From Glandiceps talaboti (lineage: Eukaryota > Hemichordata > Enteropneusta > Spengelidae), in assembly GCF_964340395.1 (NCBI RefSeq), contig NC_135567.1:3684899-3748898 (forward strand): 64,000 nt of DNA, written 5' to 3'. Numbering within the stretch: position 1 is the first letter of the stretch; each line of letters starts with the position of its first letter. A program made the position numbers and the translations under genes. The notes beneath the pieces were generated by a model. The model was not told the origin of the DNA. It ran no database searches and saw only the letters and a program-made list of their open reading frames with translations. Of the stretch, positions 23,871-35,296 are shown piece after piece.

Positions 23871-24984
23871 TTATCCCAATTAGTAAAGACTTTGTGGCCA
23901 CTGTCTCCAATGAGGCTGATCAACAATGTGGTGAGATACACTTTGGTGGTGCTGAATTGACCACAAGAGCACTGAAGAGCAAGTACATTCATTGTGGTGA
24001 CCATCATAATGCTGAATGACTTGAACATGAAAATCAAATGACTTGAACATGAAAGAGTACATAAAAATAGTAATTGATAAATGTATTGATGACTTCACAA
24101 TACCTGACACAACAACAGAAAGAGTAACTACTGGTAATGACTCTACTGAGATTCATTTGAGTAGTATCAACCAAGACCATGCATACTGTGTTTCTAGACA
24201 CAATGATTACCTACATTAAAATGAAAGATGCTCAGTAAATAACGATGGTAACTATCTGAAACTATACATTTTCAGAAATGTGATTATGTATACATTTGTT
24301 CATGGTGTGTGTTTTTTTCATACTGACCCAAATTGAGTGTTTTGGGGGTGACAACACAATTTCATTAATTCTATTAATTAGTCAATGAAAAAGTGTAACT
24401 TGACAATAAACTACAGAGACACGATGTTTCTCAGTGTTTTAGATTCTTCAGATGTAAAACATAAATTGAACAAAATTCTATGCTCCTTACATGTCTTGTT
24501 CCTTTTGAAACAAGACAGTGAAAGAGAGGTATTATAAATCTAAACTCTTAAATCACAGTACTTCACTTTCACTTCATAATATTGTAAAAGACAGGAGGTG
24601 ATAGGAACATAGAACTTTGTTGAATTTATGTTCACATTCTGATGAATCTAAAACTTTCACATTATGACTCCACATTCTGATGTCAAATCACATTTTCTCA
24701 TAGGATTTTTTATAGTTCACACCCAAAACATAACCGTTTATGGTGAATGTGAAAAAATCAACAGCACAACAGTAAAAGTCACACGGTTATTATCATTAGT
24801 TATACATGTAAAAGACGTTACGGCATAGAACATCATGCATCCACTGCGTCTTGACTTTGTACTTGGTTTATCCATCCATCGTTTTTGTAAGAAAACCAGA
24901 ATTTTTATGTGAAACACATAATGAAAAAAAAACAAGCAATCGGCCCACAAATCTGATGCACTGAAATTGGAGTGAGTTGAAACT
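23871..24984. other. No gene seen
   Basis: No supported gene. It contains a short direct duplication of GACTTGAACATGAAA at about 24017-24052. Confidence 0.45.
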
Positions 24985-25728
24985 GGGTCGAGTTGAAATC
25001 TAAACTAATCTTTGACCAACACATAAACGAGATTGTACAAACAGAAAACCGCCTAGTGGGAATAGTATGAAGGATTTTCAAGTTTTTCGACCAGGACACT
25101 TTTATATTTCTGTATCATAGACTAATTGGACGTCACCTTGAATATGCCTATTCAGTCTGGACACCATATAAATCAAATCAAATCACAGACAAAAAGTCTT
25201 CTTACTTATCTTTGGTCAAATCAACACCATCGAATCAGTACAAAGAAGAGCTACAGAATTGATCCCAGGAATGAAAGATTTATCATACCTTGACAGACTA
25301 AAAGCCTTGAAGTTACCAAGTTTAACTTACAGATGTGTTCTCGGCGACATAATTGAAGTTTATAAATACACACATGGTTTCTACAAAACTCAATCTCCCT
25401 CACTATTGTAGTGAACCCTTCAACTTGTGGTCACTCTTTCAAGTTGAAGAAACCAAAAACACCATCACTGTATATCCGCCGGTAATTTTTCACTTATAGA
25501 GTCTTCCGACCTTGGAATAATTTGTCTGAAGATATTGTGAATACACCGACCATTGATTGTTTCAAATCAAGACTTCATAAATACAGGAAATCAGCACCAT
25601 TTCAGTATAACTATACCATTGACCCATATTTCAGAAACTACAGCCGTGGAGACTTCACACTTGATTGACACTTACATCTCACCAAATGAAACTTTGTACA
25701 GGTCACTGACCTACATCAACAGTACCAA

Positions 25729-25787
<59 letters not shown>

Positions 25788-25820
25788 GGTGGTGGTGGTG
25801 GTGGTGGTGATGATGATGAA
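24985..25820 (+). pseudogene. LINE C-terminal fragment with (GAT/GGT)n tail
   Basis: FDQHINEIVQ begins near 25013. HLEYAYSVWTPYK follows near 25125, then ESVQRRATELIPGMKDLSYL at about 25235, and LPSLTYRCVLGDIIEVYKYT. The tail is VFRPWNNLSEDIV, CFKSRLHKYRKSAPF and YTIDPYFRNYS. This is the standard post-RT region of CR1/L2-group LINEs (HLEYA..VW.P, VQRRATK.I). Stops and frame changes show decay. It ends in a trinucleotide tail (25731-25820, GAT then GGT), as expected for a LINE 3' end. The RT catalytic part is missing, so it is a 5'-truncated copy. Confidence 0.82.
25731..25820 (+). repeat. (GAT)n/(GGT)n microsatellite
   Basis: About 30 trinucleotides, GAT then GGT then GAT. It probably grew from the LINE 3' tail. 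Confidence 0.95.
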
Positions 25821-26592
25821 TTGATCCATCACTGTCTGATGTCTACATTGTAACAACTCAACCATTACATTACTAGAGTGATATAACGGTAGTTGCATGA
25901 ATAAAAGTTATTATATAACCTTATTTCTGATTTAGATAGTTATCTCATTCAGTGTTCAACATTGATAAATCTACTGCCAAATTTCTAACTTTGTTACATT
26001 ACAAACATAAACAAGATATCACATATAAAGCCATAGTGACCAGCTTGGTTTTATTATCAAAATCAAAATAAGCGAATTTCTAGGTGACACGCAAGTATCA
26101 ATCAACACCATATCAAAACTGACGAAAAATTTGATTGGTCAATCTATGGTCTGCTGTCATATTCGGTTCTAAAATGACAATGTAGATTGATGATGAAACT
26201 ATATGTAGTACCTATATAGGAAATTTGAGTTACATGTAATACACACGAAAAAAAACTTACCGCTACAGATTTATTTTCTCCACATTGTATTCTCGTCATC
26301 CATTGTTGATTGCTTCAACTCAAAATAAAGGCTGTGAAGTTGTATGTCAGCATTACCAGTTGTTGAAAGGTGAATGTTAGGCATATCTGACAACTCCACG
26401 GATGGCGGCTTTTAGGGGAGAACCATTTGATATGGGGGGGGGGGGAATAGGTATGGCAGCAATTTTTGTCCCCATCACTGTGACAGCAATTTTTTTCTAT
26501 TGTCAATCCTGCATTACATTATTTTTCCAGATGCAGAAGCAATGCAATTTTTTTCTCGGTTACCAATTTTGTAATGTGTGGTTCATAACTAC
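25821..26592. other. No gene seen; G9-10 run
   Basis: AT-rich, no supported gene. There is a run of G at about 26437-26446. Confidence 0.45.
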
Positions 26593-27212
26593 ACAGGGAA
26601 CCTTGCACACCCTGTGACATTCACATGCCTAGGACAGGGGTGTGCACATAGCTGTACCAGCTCAGTTGAGCCACAGGGACTGTATCAGCTATGTGTACAA
26701 TATCCATGTAACAACTCTGGCCAACACACTAGGTGTAAACATACCTAGATTTGTAACTGGTATGCCAACATCAATGTAACATGGATGTGAAAAATAGCAA
26801 TGCATCATAGGCTTTTACAACATCCATATACAAGAGCTTTTCCCCACAGCCATGTACCAGCTATTTTAGCATAGCTGTAATATAGGTATTTCCCACAGCC
26901 ATTTACCATCTATGTGAGCAATGCTAGTCAGATATGAACAAACGGGTTGCTACTGTAACAGGGTATTATTCCGCCATAGCTGTTACATGTACACTGCATG
27001 TGCACAACTGTGTGCTAGATATGCAGTACTGGGATGTGCAAAACAGTCATGGTACAGAGGCGGTATTCCACATCCATTCAACAGGTTTATTTTTCACAAC
27101 CATGTACCAGGTCTGTGGAAAAATATACCATGTAACGGGGCTTTGACGCACACAGCTGGTACATAGCTGTGCTCTTCTTCCTTGCACTAGGATGTCCTAG
27201 GATGTTCCCTGT
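26593..27212 (+). mobile_element. Family D repeat with short terminal inverted repeats, copy 1
   Basis: The ends are ACAGGGAACCTTGCA and TAGGATGTTCCCTGT, sharing an inverted ACAGGGAAC. The interior repeats variants of TGTACCAGCTATGTGAGCA and ACATGTACACTGCATGTGCA, so it is rich in small imperfect palindromes. A second copy with the same order of landmarks lies 2.7 kb downstream. It has no coding potential; the frames seen are fortuitous. It looks like a MITE-type element. Confidence 0.65.
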
Positions 27213-27769
27213 ATAAACCTACATGTCACTGGTTCACAACTAACTTGTTCTGTGTAAGTAGCAATAAGTAGCAGTTAACAATCCATGCTTCTATTTAAGA
27301 TAGATAGCTGGTAAAAAGAATCCATGAGGAGTTGCCTAATCACTTGGCTAACAGACCTTTAAACCAATCTATTATTACCAAACAAAATAATCAAGTTTGA
27401 ACCAACCTTGGAAAATGCTTCCACTTATTAACAAACTTGATCGAACAACCCACAGTTGGTTATATGGTAAAGGCAATGTCATACACTTATTTAATATTGA
27501 TAGTGTTAGGAATCGCCTTCCCTTTATTACTAATGGCCCTTTTCAGGGCCACCACATCCTCCAAAAAGAGAACTACCAAACCACTAAACTATAGTTTCAA
27601 CAAATAAAATCTGGAGAATAATCTCCCGATATGGATAGAAGAAAAATTTTCAAGACAAAAACATGAAACACACTTTGGTAAATCATGAATAAATACAAGA
27701 GAAAATACAAACAGTGCTTTTCCTCTAGTAGCCTCTGTTTGTAGATGTCTACAAACAAACATGTGTTTG

Positions 27770-28610
27770 TAGTATGGACTCATCAACTTCTCCAAAGATA
27801 GCTGACATCTCATTCCACAAACTAGGGTATCGCATTATTGAAACATACATGGATAAAATATCACTTTGGACACGTTTCAGAGATGTCATATTCATGCTAT
27901 TCAATGGCACACAAACCGAACTTAATATTTTGAGTGAAAAGATAAATGAAATGCACCCAACATTAAAATTGTTGTCGGTCAGCTCAGAAACGGAAGTGCT
28001 ATGCCATGATTTGGTGATTTACAAAGGTCATAGGTTCAAACAAACCAAAAGGTTGGATATCAAGACTCACACCAAAATAGTCTAGTTCCTATACAATATC
28101 GATCATTATGATTTATACAGTGTGTGGTTATAGAAACCACATTCTGGTCATCCAGACTACACCAAACCGACTGACACTTTTCAGTACCTCCACAGACACC
28201 CAAACACATGTCACCCATATTCAGTCTTTAATGGTTGTTATTAAATTGAAACAATGAGGTATGAACGTGCAGTAACGAAGAAGATTTCCAAAACAAATTG
28301 AAATTCTTCATAAACAAATTGACACAAGAGGATACAACAAATCAGAAGTGATTCGCTCATTAGGTCCATTGTGAGAATAGGGAGACATTTCTAAAATCAA
28401 CTCAAGAGATTCCTCTAGTTTTCAAAACAACATATACAGTCCCAACATCAAAGTGTCTAAACTAAAAGGCACATTAACAAAACATTGGGAACTGCTAGAA
28501 AATAATGTAACCTTGAACCAACTCTACCTGACCAAACCAATCATAGCACAGAATAGAACAAAACAAAAATCTTAAAGACATACTTCTCACAACTAAACTG
28601 AAGTCCTCTA
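27770..28610 (+). pseudogene. Penelope-like element remnant (RT C-terminal half)
   Basis: An open piece at 27774-28085 has MDSSTSPKIADISFH in the place of the M-G-S-P-x-S-P...A motif B of Penelope-type RTs. SLWTRFRDVIFML lies where a Y-x-D-D catalytic box is expected, so the box now reads FRDV and has lost an aspartate. INEMHPTLKL and DLVIYKGHRF follow. Beyond the stop come TDTFQYLHRHPNTCHPYSVF, PLVFKTTYSPNI and KLKGTLTKHWELL, then KNLKDILLTTKLKS. These match the post-RT order known for Penelope-like elements (TDTHQYL...SCHP.H.K; P.V.TYNP; W.LL; NL.DLLV..KL). A GIY-YIG endonuclease domain was not seen after 28610. Multiple stops make it inactive. Confidence 0.72.
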
Positions 28611-28734
28611 CCTCTAAAAGCAAGGCTGAAAATAGCCTTGCTGATCATAATGTGATTGAAATACTAGTATCTCTGCTTGAGGAACAATATGATATTTTTT
28701 TACCCAAAACCCACATCTCTGATGGATTCATTTT

Positions 28735-28823
28735 CATTTTTACAATTTTTCAACTAGACACCAGAAGTAACATGACCACCAAATATCATGGCAATTGGTC
28801 CAGCGGTTTTTGACTTTAAGTTG

Positions 28824-28882
<59 letters not shown>

Positions 28883-28945
28883 ACAGACACTTTGCCATGC
28901 CTATAGCACTACTGAACCTTATCAGTTCAGTTGTGCTAAAAAGAC
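28735..28945 (+). repeat. Family A right-end module with (CA)n
   Basis: This includes CAACTAGACACCAGAAGTAA, CCAGCGGTTTTTGACTTTAA, a (CA)n run, ACTGAACCTTATCAGTTCAG and the terminus CAGTTGTGCTAAAA. The same module ends the copies at 57.0 kb (reverse) and 63.2 kb. Confidence 0.75.
28827..28879 (+). repeat. (CA)n microsatellite
   Basis: About 26 CA dinucleotides. It is internal to the family A end module. Confidence 0.97.
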
Positions 28946-29270
28946 AAATTACAACAATTTGGGAAGGGTCAAAACAGGTATATATATATATTCAAGCCAT
29001 AGATATATATGTTGGTGTATATTTGGCAAATAAATAGGTCATTTTAACACATTGAAAGTATGAAGTAAACAAACAAATAATAATAGCAAACACAACATGT
29101 ATCTCATACTATCTTAACATAGCACATTTTTAAGAACAGGCAAATTTCAAGTCAGAGGGGCCAAGCCAAAATGATTTGGTCTCATACCATTTTGTTATTT
29201 GTGTGATTTTTTAAACCACATTTACTGTGCAGCTATAGTTTAATTTACCTAACAGCATACACAGGGAACC

Positions 29271-29932
29271 TTGCATACCCCTGTAACATTCATATACCTA
29301 TGACAGCATTATGCATATAGCTGTACCATATCAGTGGAGCCACAGGGGCTGTACCAGCCGTGTGTACAATATCCCTGTAACAGCTCTGGCCAACACACTA
29401 GGTGTAACATACTGTACCTAGATTTGACATATGTATGACACTGGTAACACGGATGTGAAAAAATAGCAATGCAGCATAATTAATTTATGTTTTTACAACA
29501 TCCATGTACAAGTGCTTTTTCCCACAGCCATATACAACATATGTTAGCATAGCTGTAACATAGGTATTTCCCACAGCCATGTACCAGCTATGTGAGCAAT
29601 GCTGGTCAGATATGAACAAAATGGTTGCTACAGGGTATTATTCCACCATAGCTGTTACATGTATGTGCACAACTGTGTGCTAGGTATGCAGTATACACAG
29701 ATATGGTACTGGGATTTGCAAAACAGTCTTGGCACAGGGAAGGTATTCCACATACATCCAACAAGCATATTTTTCACAACCATGTACCAGGGCTGTGGAA
29801 ACATTTACCCTTTCAAGGGATTGTGAGGCACATAGGTGGTACATAGCTGTGCTCTTCTTCCTAGCACTAGGATGTGGTCACATCCTAGCAATATGATGTA
29901 CACATCCTGCTAGGATGTACAAGGTTCCAAGG
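29271..29932 (+). mobile_element. Family D repeat, copy 2
   Basis: It starts ACAGGGAACCTTGCATACCC and ends GTACAAGGTTCC, giving an inverted GGAACCTTG. It is collinear with copy 1 through landmarks such as GGCCAACACACTAGGTGTAA, CATCCATGTACAAG and TGTACCAGCTATGTGAGCAA. It is some 40 bp longer. Confidence 0.65.
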
Positions 29933-31596
29933 TGTATTGATGCTATTTCCTTTCCTTAAAAGTTGTATTTTTTTAATATTAATAAATATATTTACATATA
30001 TACCTGAAACTGTCCTATAATACCTTTATATGGTGACCACCGACCTTGCATTTTGTACTGACCAATGCAACTACCCTATATCATAAATCTATCCTGAAAG
30101 TTCAGACACAAATTACATTTGCAAGTACAGCCTGTTTTTTGACAAACATTGCGCCCCCAGTGGCAAGATTTACAGTCCTGTTTTTTTAGGTCGAAATTTA
30201 TCCATTTTAGAAAAATTATTCCTGTTTTGTTACTTTTGGGGATTTTTTGACCAAATTCGATATGTGTGTATATGTCAGCAGGTCAAATAACATATTAGTT
30301 GTTATTGTTGGAAAATTGTGTTTCACTTTTTATTTATTTAAATTTTTATTATTATATTTTTTAAAATAAATTTTATCAATTCACATCCATTTTTTACAAA
30401 CTACATCCCCACCAAGCATCAAATTAGTCCCACTAGTTTCAGATCTTTAAATTTATGCACAGACAGAAAGACAGACATATGGATATGTTACCATGTCTAA
30501 AGCTTGGTAACATCTTATTGTTTAGTTGTGCAAAAATACTGTGTTTTCAAGTGACCTCATAGGGATTAACAGTGGTTCCTCAGATGAGCAGGGACAATAG
30601 TAATCCATAGTATCTATTTTGTGCGATACAGTTGGTATGAATATGAGATACAGGTAATAGTATGAGTTTGGGTTTGGAGGTCTCAGAGGAGTACCATTTT
30701 ATACACAGTCCTCTCCCTACAGGTCTGCCAATCTCGATTTGTTGTATTTTCCCTACATAGTCTTTTTTCAATCCATGTTTCAATATACAGTGGCGGCAAA
30801 CGTAAAACTTTATTGTGCATGCGAGAGCAAATGAATTTTTAATAGCCGAGGGAAATTGATTTTGACTAAGTAGCACTTGACCCCAAAGCCATGCTATAGG
30901 GTCTATGATAACACCCATGATGAAACATTGATGTCATAGTAACTTGACGATCATATTGAAAATAAAATATCGTGCCTGATTCAGAGTGCTTTTGACGAAG
31001 TTTTGTCCAGAAACACGCTCAAATTTTCTAATTCATATGGTACCTCACAGAGTTACTCCATATTGACTAATTCAGTGATGAACAATTGAGTATCGAATCC
31101 TGGCAGGCTCGTAGGTTTTATAGCCAAACACAATAAAATATATTTAATATTCTTTTCATGTTTATAGCATTTTTATTGTAATAGCAGATGTTTATGATGT
31201 ACCGGTATGCTTGAAATTGCTATAAAATGGTTGTAAGACTGTCAAGATTAAAACTACTTTAACAATATATCTATCAGATTTAGCACTATGGCAGATGATT
31301 AACCTTTCAGAGAATTGTATGCAAATCTTTAAAAAGTCTATAAAACTTCTATAGACGAATTTGTGTAAAGCATGTAAAAATCCAACTAATGAACAGTGTT
31401 TTAGAATTTCTATAATAGTCTACAAAAGCACTATAAAACCTTTTTGTAAGGGTAGCTATTTTTTATGAAAATATGCAAGTACTTACCTTATCAACTTGAC
31501 AAATTACAGTCAAATATTCTCTGATGTCACATTGGGATGGGTGTATATGTCACAGAGTAGATAAATAACATATTAGTTCATCTAAAATCAACTTAC
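29933..31596. other. No gene seen; probable intron
   Basis: No supported coding sequence. CAGACAGAAAGACAGACATA near 30461 resembles the end of a dispersed repeat. The 112-residue minus-strand frame at 30580-30918 shows no domain. Confidence 0.4.
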
Positions 31597-31695
31597 GATA
31601 TTAACTTCATTTACTTGGGCCCCAGCTTCCAGCAACAATTTACAGATATCCAAATGCCCTTTCTCAGCTCCATAATGTAGACTTGTCTTGTTCAA
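31597..31695 (-). CDS. Ankyrin-repeat exon (one complete repeat)
   Basis: This is a second 99-base, phase-0 exon encoding a single 33-residue ankyrin repeat. The minus-strand acceptor reads TTATAG and the donor GTAAGT. The peptide begins LNKTSLHYGAEKGHLDICKL and continues with LLEAGAQVNEVNI. It has the GHLDICKLLL helix and the GA.VNEV turn expected of the family, with Y-G in place of the usual L-A in the first helix. It starts at the same point of the repeat as the exon at 72-170, which points to one exon per repeat in the parent gene. Being on the minus strand it lies 5' of the other exon, with at least 31.4 kb between them unless further exons exist. No flanking exon was recognised up to the right end of the window. 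Confidence 0.87.
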
Positions 31696-31823
31696 CTATA
31701 ATTACAAGGATACAATAATTATTAATCGTCTTATTATAGTATTGCAATGTATTATATCAATAATTATGATTTTAATCTCTTTGTGTAAATATACAAAAAA
31801 TTTCTTGAAATGTTTCCAAAGTC

Positions 31824-31826
<3 letters not shown>

Positions 31827-31867
<41 letters not shown>

Positions 31868-31893
31868 GTTATTATTATTATTATTATTATTAC
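31827..31893 (+). repeat. (ATT)n microsatellite
   Basis: About 22 ATT units with one GTT interruption, close upstream of the second ankyrin exon in gene orientation. Confidence 0.96.
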
Positions 31894-33491
31894 ATAGATT
31901 GATTAATGAGCAAGGTCGGTAATTGTGAGTGACTGTCGGGTCCCACAGCCGCCGACCACCGTGAGCTGGATCCTGCTGTTGACAAAATGCAGAATGCACA
32001 CATGCAACCACTCATTTGTAATTTGCTGACTCAACATCTTAGTTCTCACTAGATAAGATTATACAAAAATCCCCTTCACTCTCTGGAAATTCATTTGGCA
32101 TGAGTAGCATTTAAAAAAACACACAAAGAGAACACAACAAATACTAATAAAAATACTTGGTTTCCAGGGATCTCTGTCTATGTGAATGTTGATGATATGC
32201 CTAGATTGCTATAATCAGTTCTGACTTCATATTTCTGACTATGAACTTGACAACTTCAAAACCAAGGTCACATGGCTGAAACTAAGTGCAATGTTTTCTG
32301 GAAGTACTCAGTGCTTGCGTTGAAAGTGGTAGAATGAAAAATTAAACCAATGAAATAGAATCCTTCCAATTGTCTATTGACTTTCATTACCTCAAAACAT
32401 GCTAAAAGAATTACTAAGTACCCAAATGAAATATGCATAAATCACAATTTCAAAATCTAGTTTACCCCCAAGGTAAACAGGATTTCGTAAGCAGAGACCA
32501 CAATGCATTGTGGGTAATGTCTCATACGCCGTAGGACTTGGTAGGGGAAAGTCGCAATGAGTCGATGAAGAAAGGAACATACTGTGCCCCAGGTAAATCA
32601 AGTGATGCAAGTGGGTCCTCAAGGCCCCCTTGAACTATCAGCACATACATACAGGCAAACTGACTGACTACAGAAACCCGAACGTCTAAATATAGATAAA
32701 ATTATATAAAGCAGATAATAGTCTCTGTTACCCAGACTCTTGCCATAGAGGGCTCCATCCCCAGCAGTGGTGGATCCCTCAATGGCAAGAGACTGGGTAA
32801 TCAAGACTAACATATATGTTGCATCAAAGATTGGTGCAAAAGAATCAGGTCAGATGATGGGTATATTCTATGCTTTGTAACTGTGGACTATTTCCATCAT
32901 TGGGTGTGCACCTGATGTAACAGTGGACGGACGTGTTTTCTCTGGGCTCCTGAAACATAAAGTTAACCAGTACACCTTTGAAGCAACTCCTGCCAATTGA
33001 ACTGAACTGGTATTCTAACTTCCTGATTAGAATACCTGTCGACACGGCAGTTGAAGTCTACCGAAGGAACCTAAATTAAACCTGTCAAGTGCCATAAATT
33101 AACATATGACAGTGAGTACGGGGTTAAGTTATTCAAAGGTAGCCCCATGTGCATAGCCACCGCCATTTTGTCAAGTTGCATTCCAGTAACCAGAAAAGCT
33201 GCTTGCTGTGTTTAATCTGTTAGAGTTTTCAATTTGTCGTGTCATGTGAGTGATGTAACTGTCCTAAGTGGGAAGCTTCTTGCTATTGTTTTTCCTGTTT
33301 ACTGTTTACTTCACTACCGACATTTTCACTCAACCCGTCCTATTTTTAACTTTGATGTTTCCTATGTTATTCAAATGTGCAATTGATCCAGTAAATAAGT
33401 TCCTATCATTTTCAATGTACAGGGTACTATGCCACTACAATTCCACGAGTATCTGCACTAACCCTGAACTATTACTTATACCAGTCCAATC
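31894..33491. other. No gene seen except a hairpin
   Basis: No supported gene. A long hairpin lies at 32728-32803. The region after about 33110 may be the 5' untranslated part of the LINE whose ORF1 begins at 33492. Confidence 0.4.
32728..32803. repeat. Inverted repeat, about 30-bp arms
   Basis: The left arm contains GTTACCCAGACTCTTGCCAT and then AGAGGGCTCC. The right arm contains GGATCCCTCA and then ATGGCAAGAGACTGGGTAAT. The arms pair with few mismatches around a loop of about 15 bp. It resembles a small fold-back MITE or the remaining end of a DNA transposon. Confidence 0.7.
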
Positions 33492-35158
33492 ATGGCTCTT
33501 GCAATGTCTCGACCAATGAGAACAAAGAAACCTCCACACATTTACACTCCTTCAAAATCAAAATATCTTGACGGTAACAGAACTAACACCAACTATTCAC
33601 TGAATACCAGAAAAACCATTACCAAGAAAAATGAAGAGGTGGTGTTGTACTAACTTTATCTGCTGCTGCATGTGAGCTCATAAAGAATTGTTTTGTTGAC
33701 TACTATAAAGATAAACATACTACAATGCATTCAAATGTAGATAATAATGGTCTTGACCGTGAACGTTCTCTATCAATTAAATCATCTCCACGTGGCAAAC
33801 AGCTCTTGAGAATCAACCTATATCACACAACATCAAAATTATGATAAACGGAAGCAAAATAGACCAGTTCCTAGTTAATGATCTCCATTATATCTCACAA
33901 CTGCTATAATATAACTTTCCTGATTTAAAACAAATCAATAAAATGACTGAAGAAAAATGCACAAGCTATCTTGCATCAGAAATCAGTGAACAATATACCA
34001 AATTCCAAAAGAAAAGGATGTCCAAGAGTAACTCACCAGGTAGTACCAAAAATACACATATCACAACCCTTCATCCAGCAGATACAATCATGATTACCAA
34101 TGAAAATCAACAAGATCAACAATATCAACAACTTCAACAATTTCATAAAGGATCTGATATACAGCATAATAATGGATCAACAACTACACAAAACAATGAT
34201 AAAACAAAGACATCGGATGCTCAAAATTTACATTATCACCTCCAGTCACCTGTAGCTAACCCTCCACATGATACATCATACAGCTCAACTCATGATGGAA
34301 GTGATAGTACAAGCATACATGTTATAATATGTGCAGTATATGTAAAAACATCAATGGTAATCCACCATCAATCCAATGTTCTAAATGCTCTTCTTGGTTG
34401 CATCTCCAGTACGAGAATCTCCCCCTAAACTCTCCAAATGTAATAAATGAAGACATGACATATGACTGTCAAACATTCTGCAAAGTCAAAGAATACCAAT
34501 GGAATACAATACTTTTGAAGAATCAATCTTGTTTGACAATGACCACCCCTGCCAAAAAGGAACAGCTTGTATCTACTGCAACTAACACCGATATCATAGA
34601 CTTTGAAAAAACTATTCAACAAAAGGACAAGAAGATTAAAGAATTAGAAAAGAAACTCTCACAAAAGACTTTGAGCTTAAAGATAAGAGCCAACAAACTA
34701 ATTACACAAGAGACTATATTTTAAAACTGGAACAGAAAATCCAAGAACTGGAGAAGTCAAATCCTTTACTTAAACTGGAAATAACCAACCTTACAAAGTA
34801 GCAAATGCAACCAGAATGATATTCAACAAACTCAGTACAATCAAGCACAGTAGTACCATCCTCATCATCAACAACACTTTTCACCATACAGTACTTGTCA
34901 ACAGTACAACAACCAGAGAATTCGGCTAGACATTCATGTAATGATAACACTTCAATATTACTCAGACTCTCCATTATTGAAAAACAGATACAACAACTTT
35001 GCATATCTACTGTAGAGAAAGATCTGGAAAATCTTGTCCATGGTTATCAAGATGGCAATCAACAACGTTGTCACAAAGGTTACCGTCAACCTAACCAACA
35101 GTGTAGACATAAAACTACATCTGCTGAATATGATTATGTTACTTCAACAAATCTTTGA
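33492..35158 (+). pseudogene. LINE ORF1 remnant with PHD-type zinc finger and coiled coil
   Basis: A likely start at 33492 gives MALAMSRPMRTKKPPHIYTP, then stops near 33650. The open part at 33943-34428 is Gln/Ser/Thr-rich. From 34329 another frame reads CSICKNINGNPPSIQCSKCS, then SWLHLQY and, further on, YDCQTFC. This is a PHD-like C-x2-C-x11-C-x2-C-x4-H finger with Tyr where the sixth zinc ligand (Cys) should be. A coiled coil follows: EKTIQQKDKKIKELEKKLSQ, then LKLEQKIQELEKSNPLLKLE after a frame change. The last open part ends at 35158. PHD fingers occur in ORF1 proteins of several CR1/L2-group LINEs. The RT half of what may be the same element starts at 37828. At least three frame breaks show decay. 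Confidence 0.68.
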
Positions 35159-35296
35159 AGAACCGACAACAACTATACTATTATTAGTCAGTTAAATAGA
35201 AACACTGAGATGTAGATTCTGAACTAAATCAAAATCCAGTTGGTATGCCTAATAATGCATCAAGTAGCAGAACAACAACTTCTACAAGTCCCCAAT
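35159..35296 (+). other. Tail of the ORF1 half, no intact frame
   Basis: Asn/Thr/Gln-rich codons continue here with stops. Probably the last ORF1 region or the inter-ORF spacer of the LINE. Confidence 0.35.

Noticed and set aside
25716-25898. Poly-Thr/Ile protein
   Set aside because: Translation of the GAT/GGT tail of a LINE.
28788-29037. Two His-Thr-rich frames
   Set aside because: They come from the (CA)n of the family A end module.
30580-30918. 112-residue minus-strand frame
   Set aside because: No domain and no supporting signals.
31688-32011. Poly-Ile and poly-Asn frames
   Set aside because: Translation of the ATT microsatellite.
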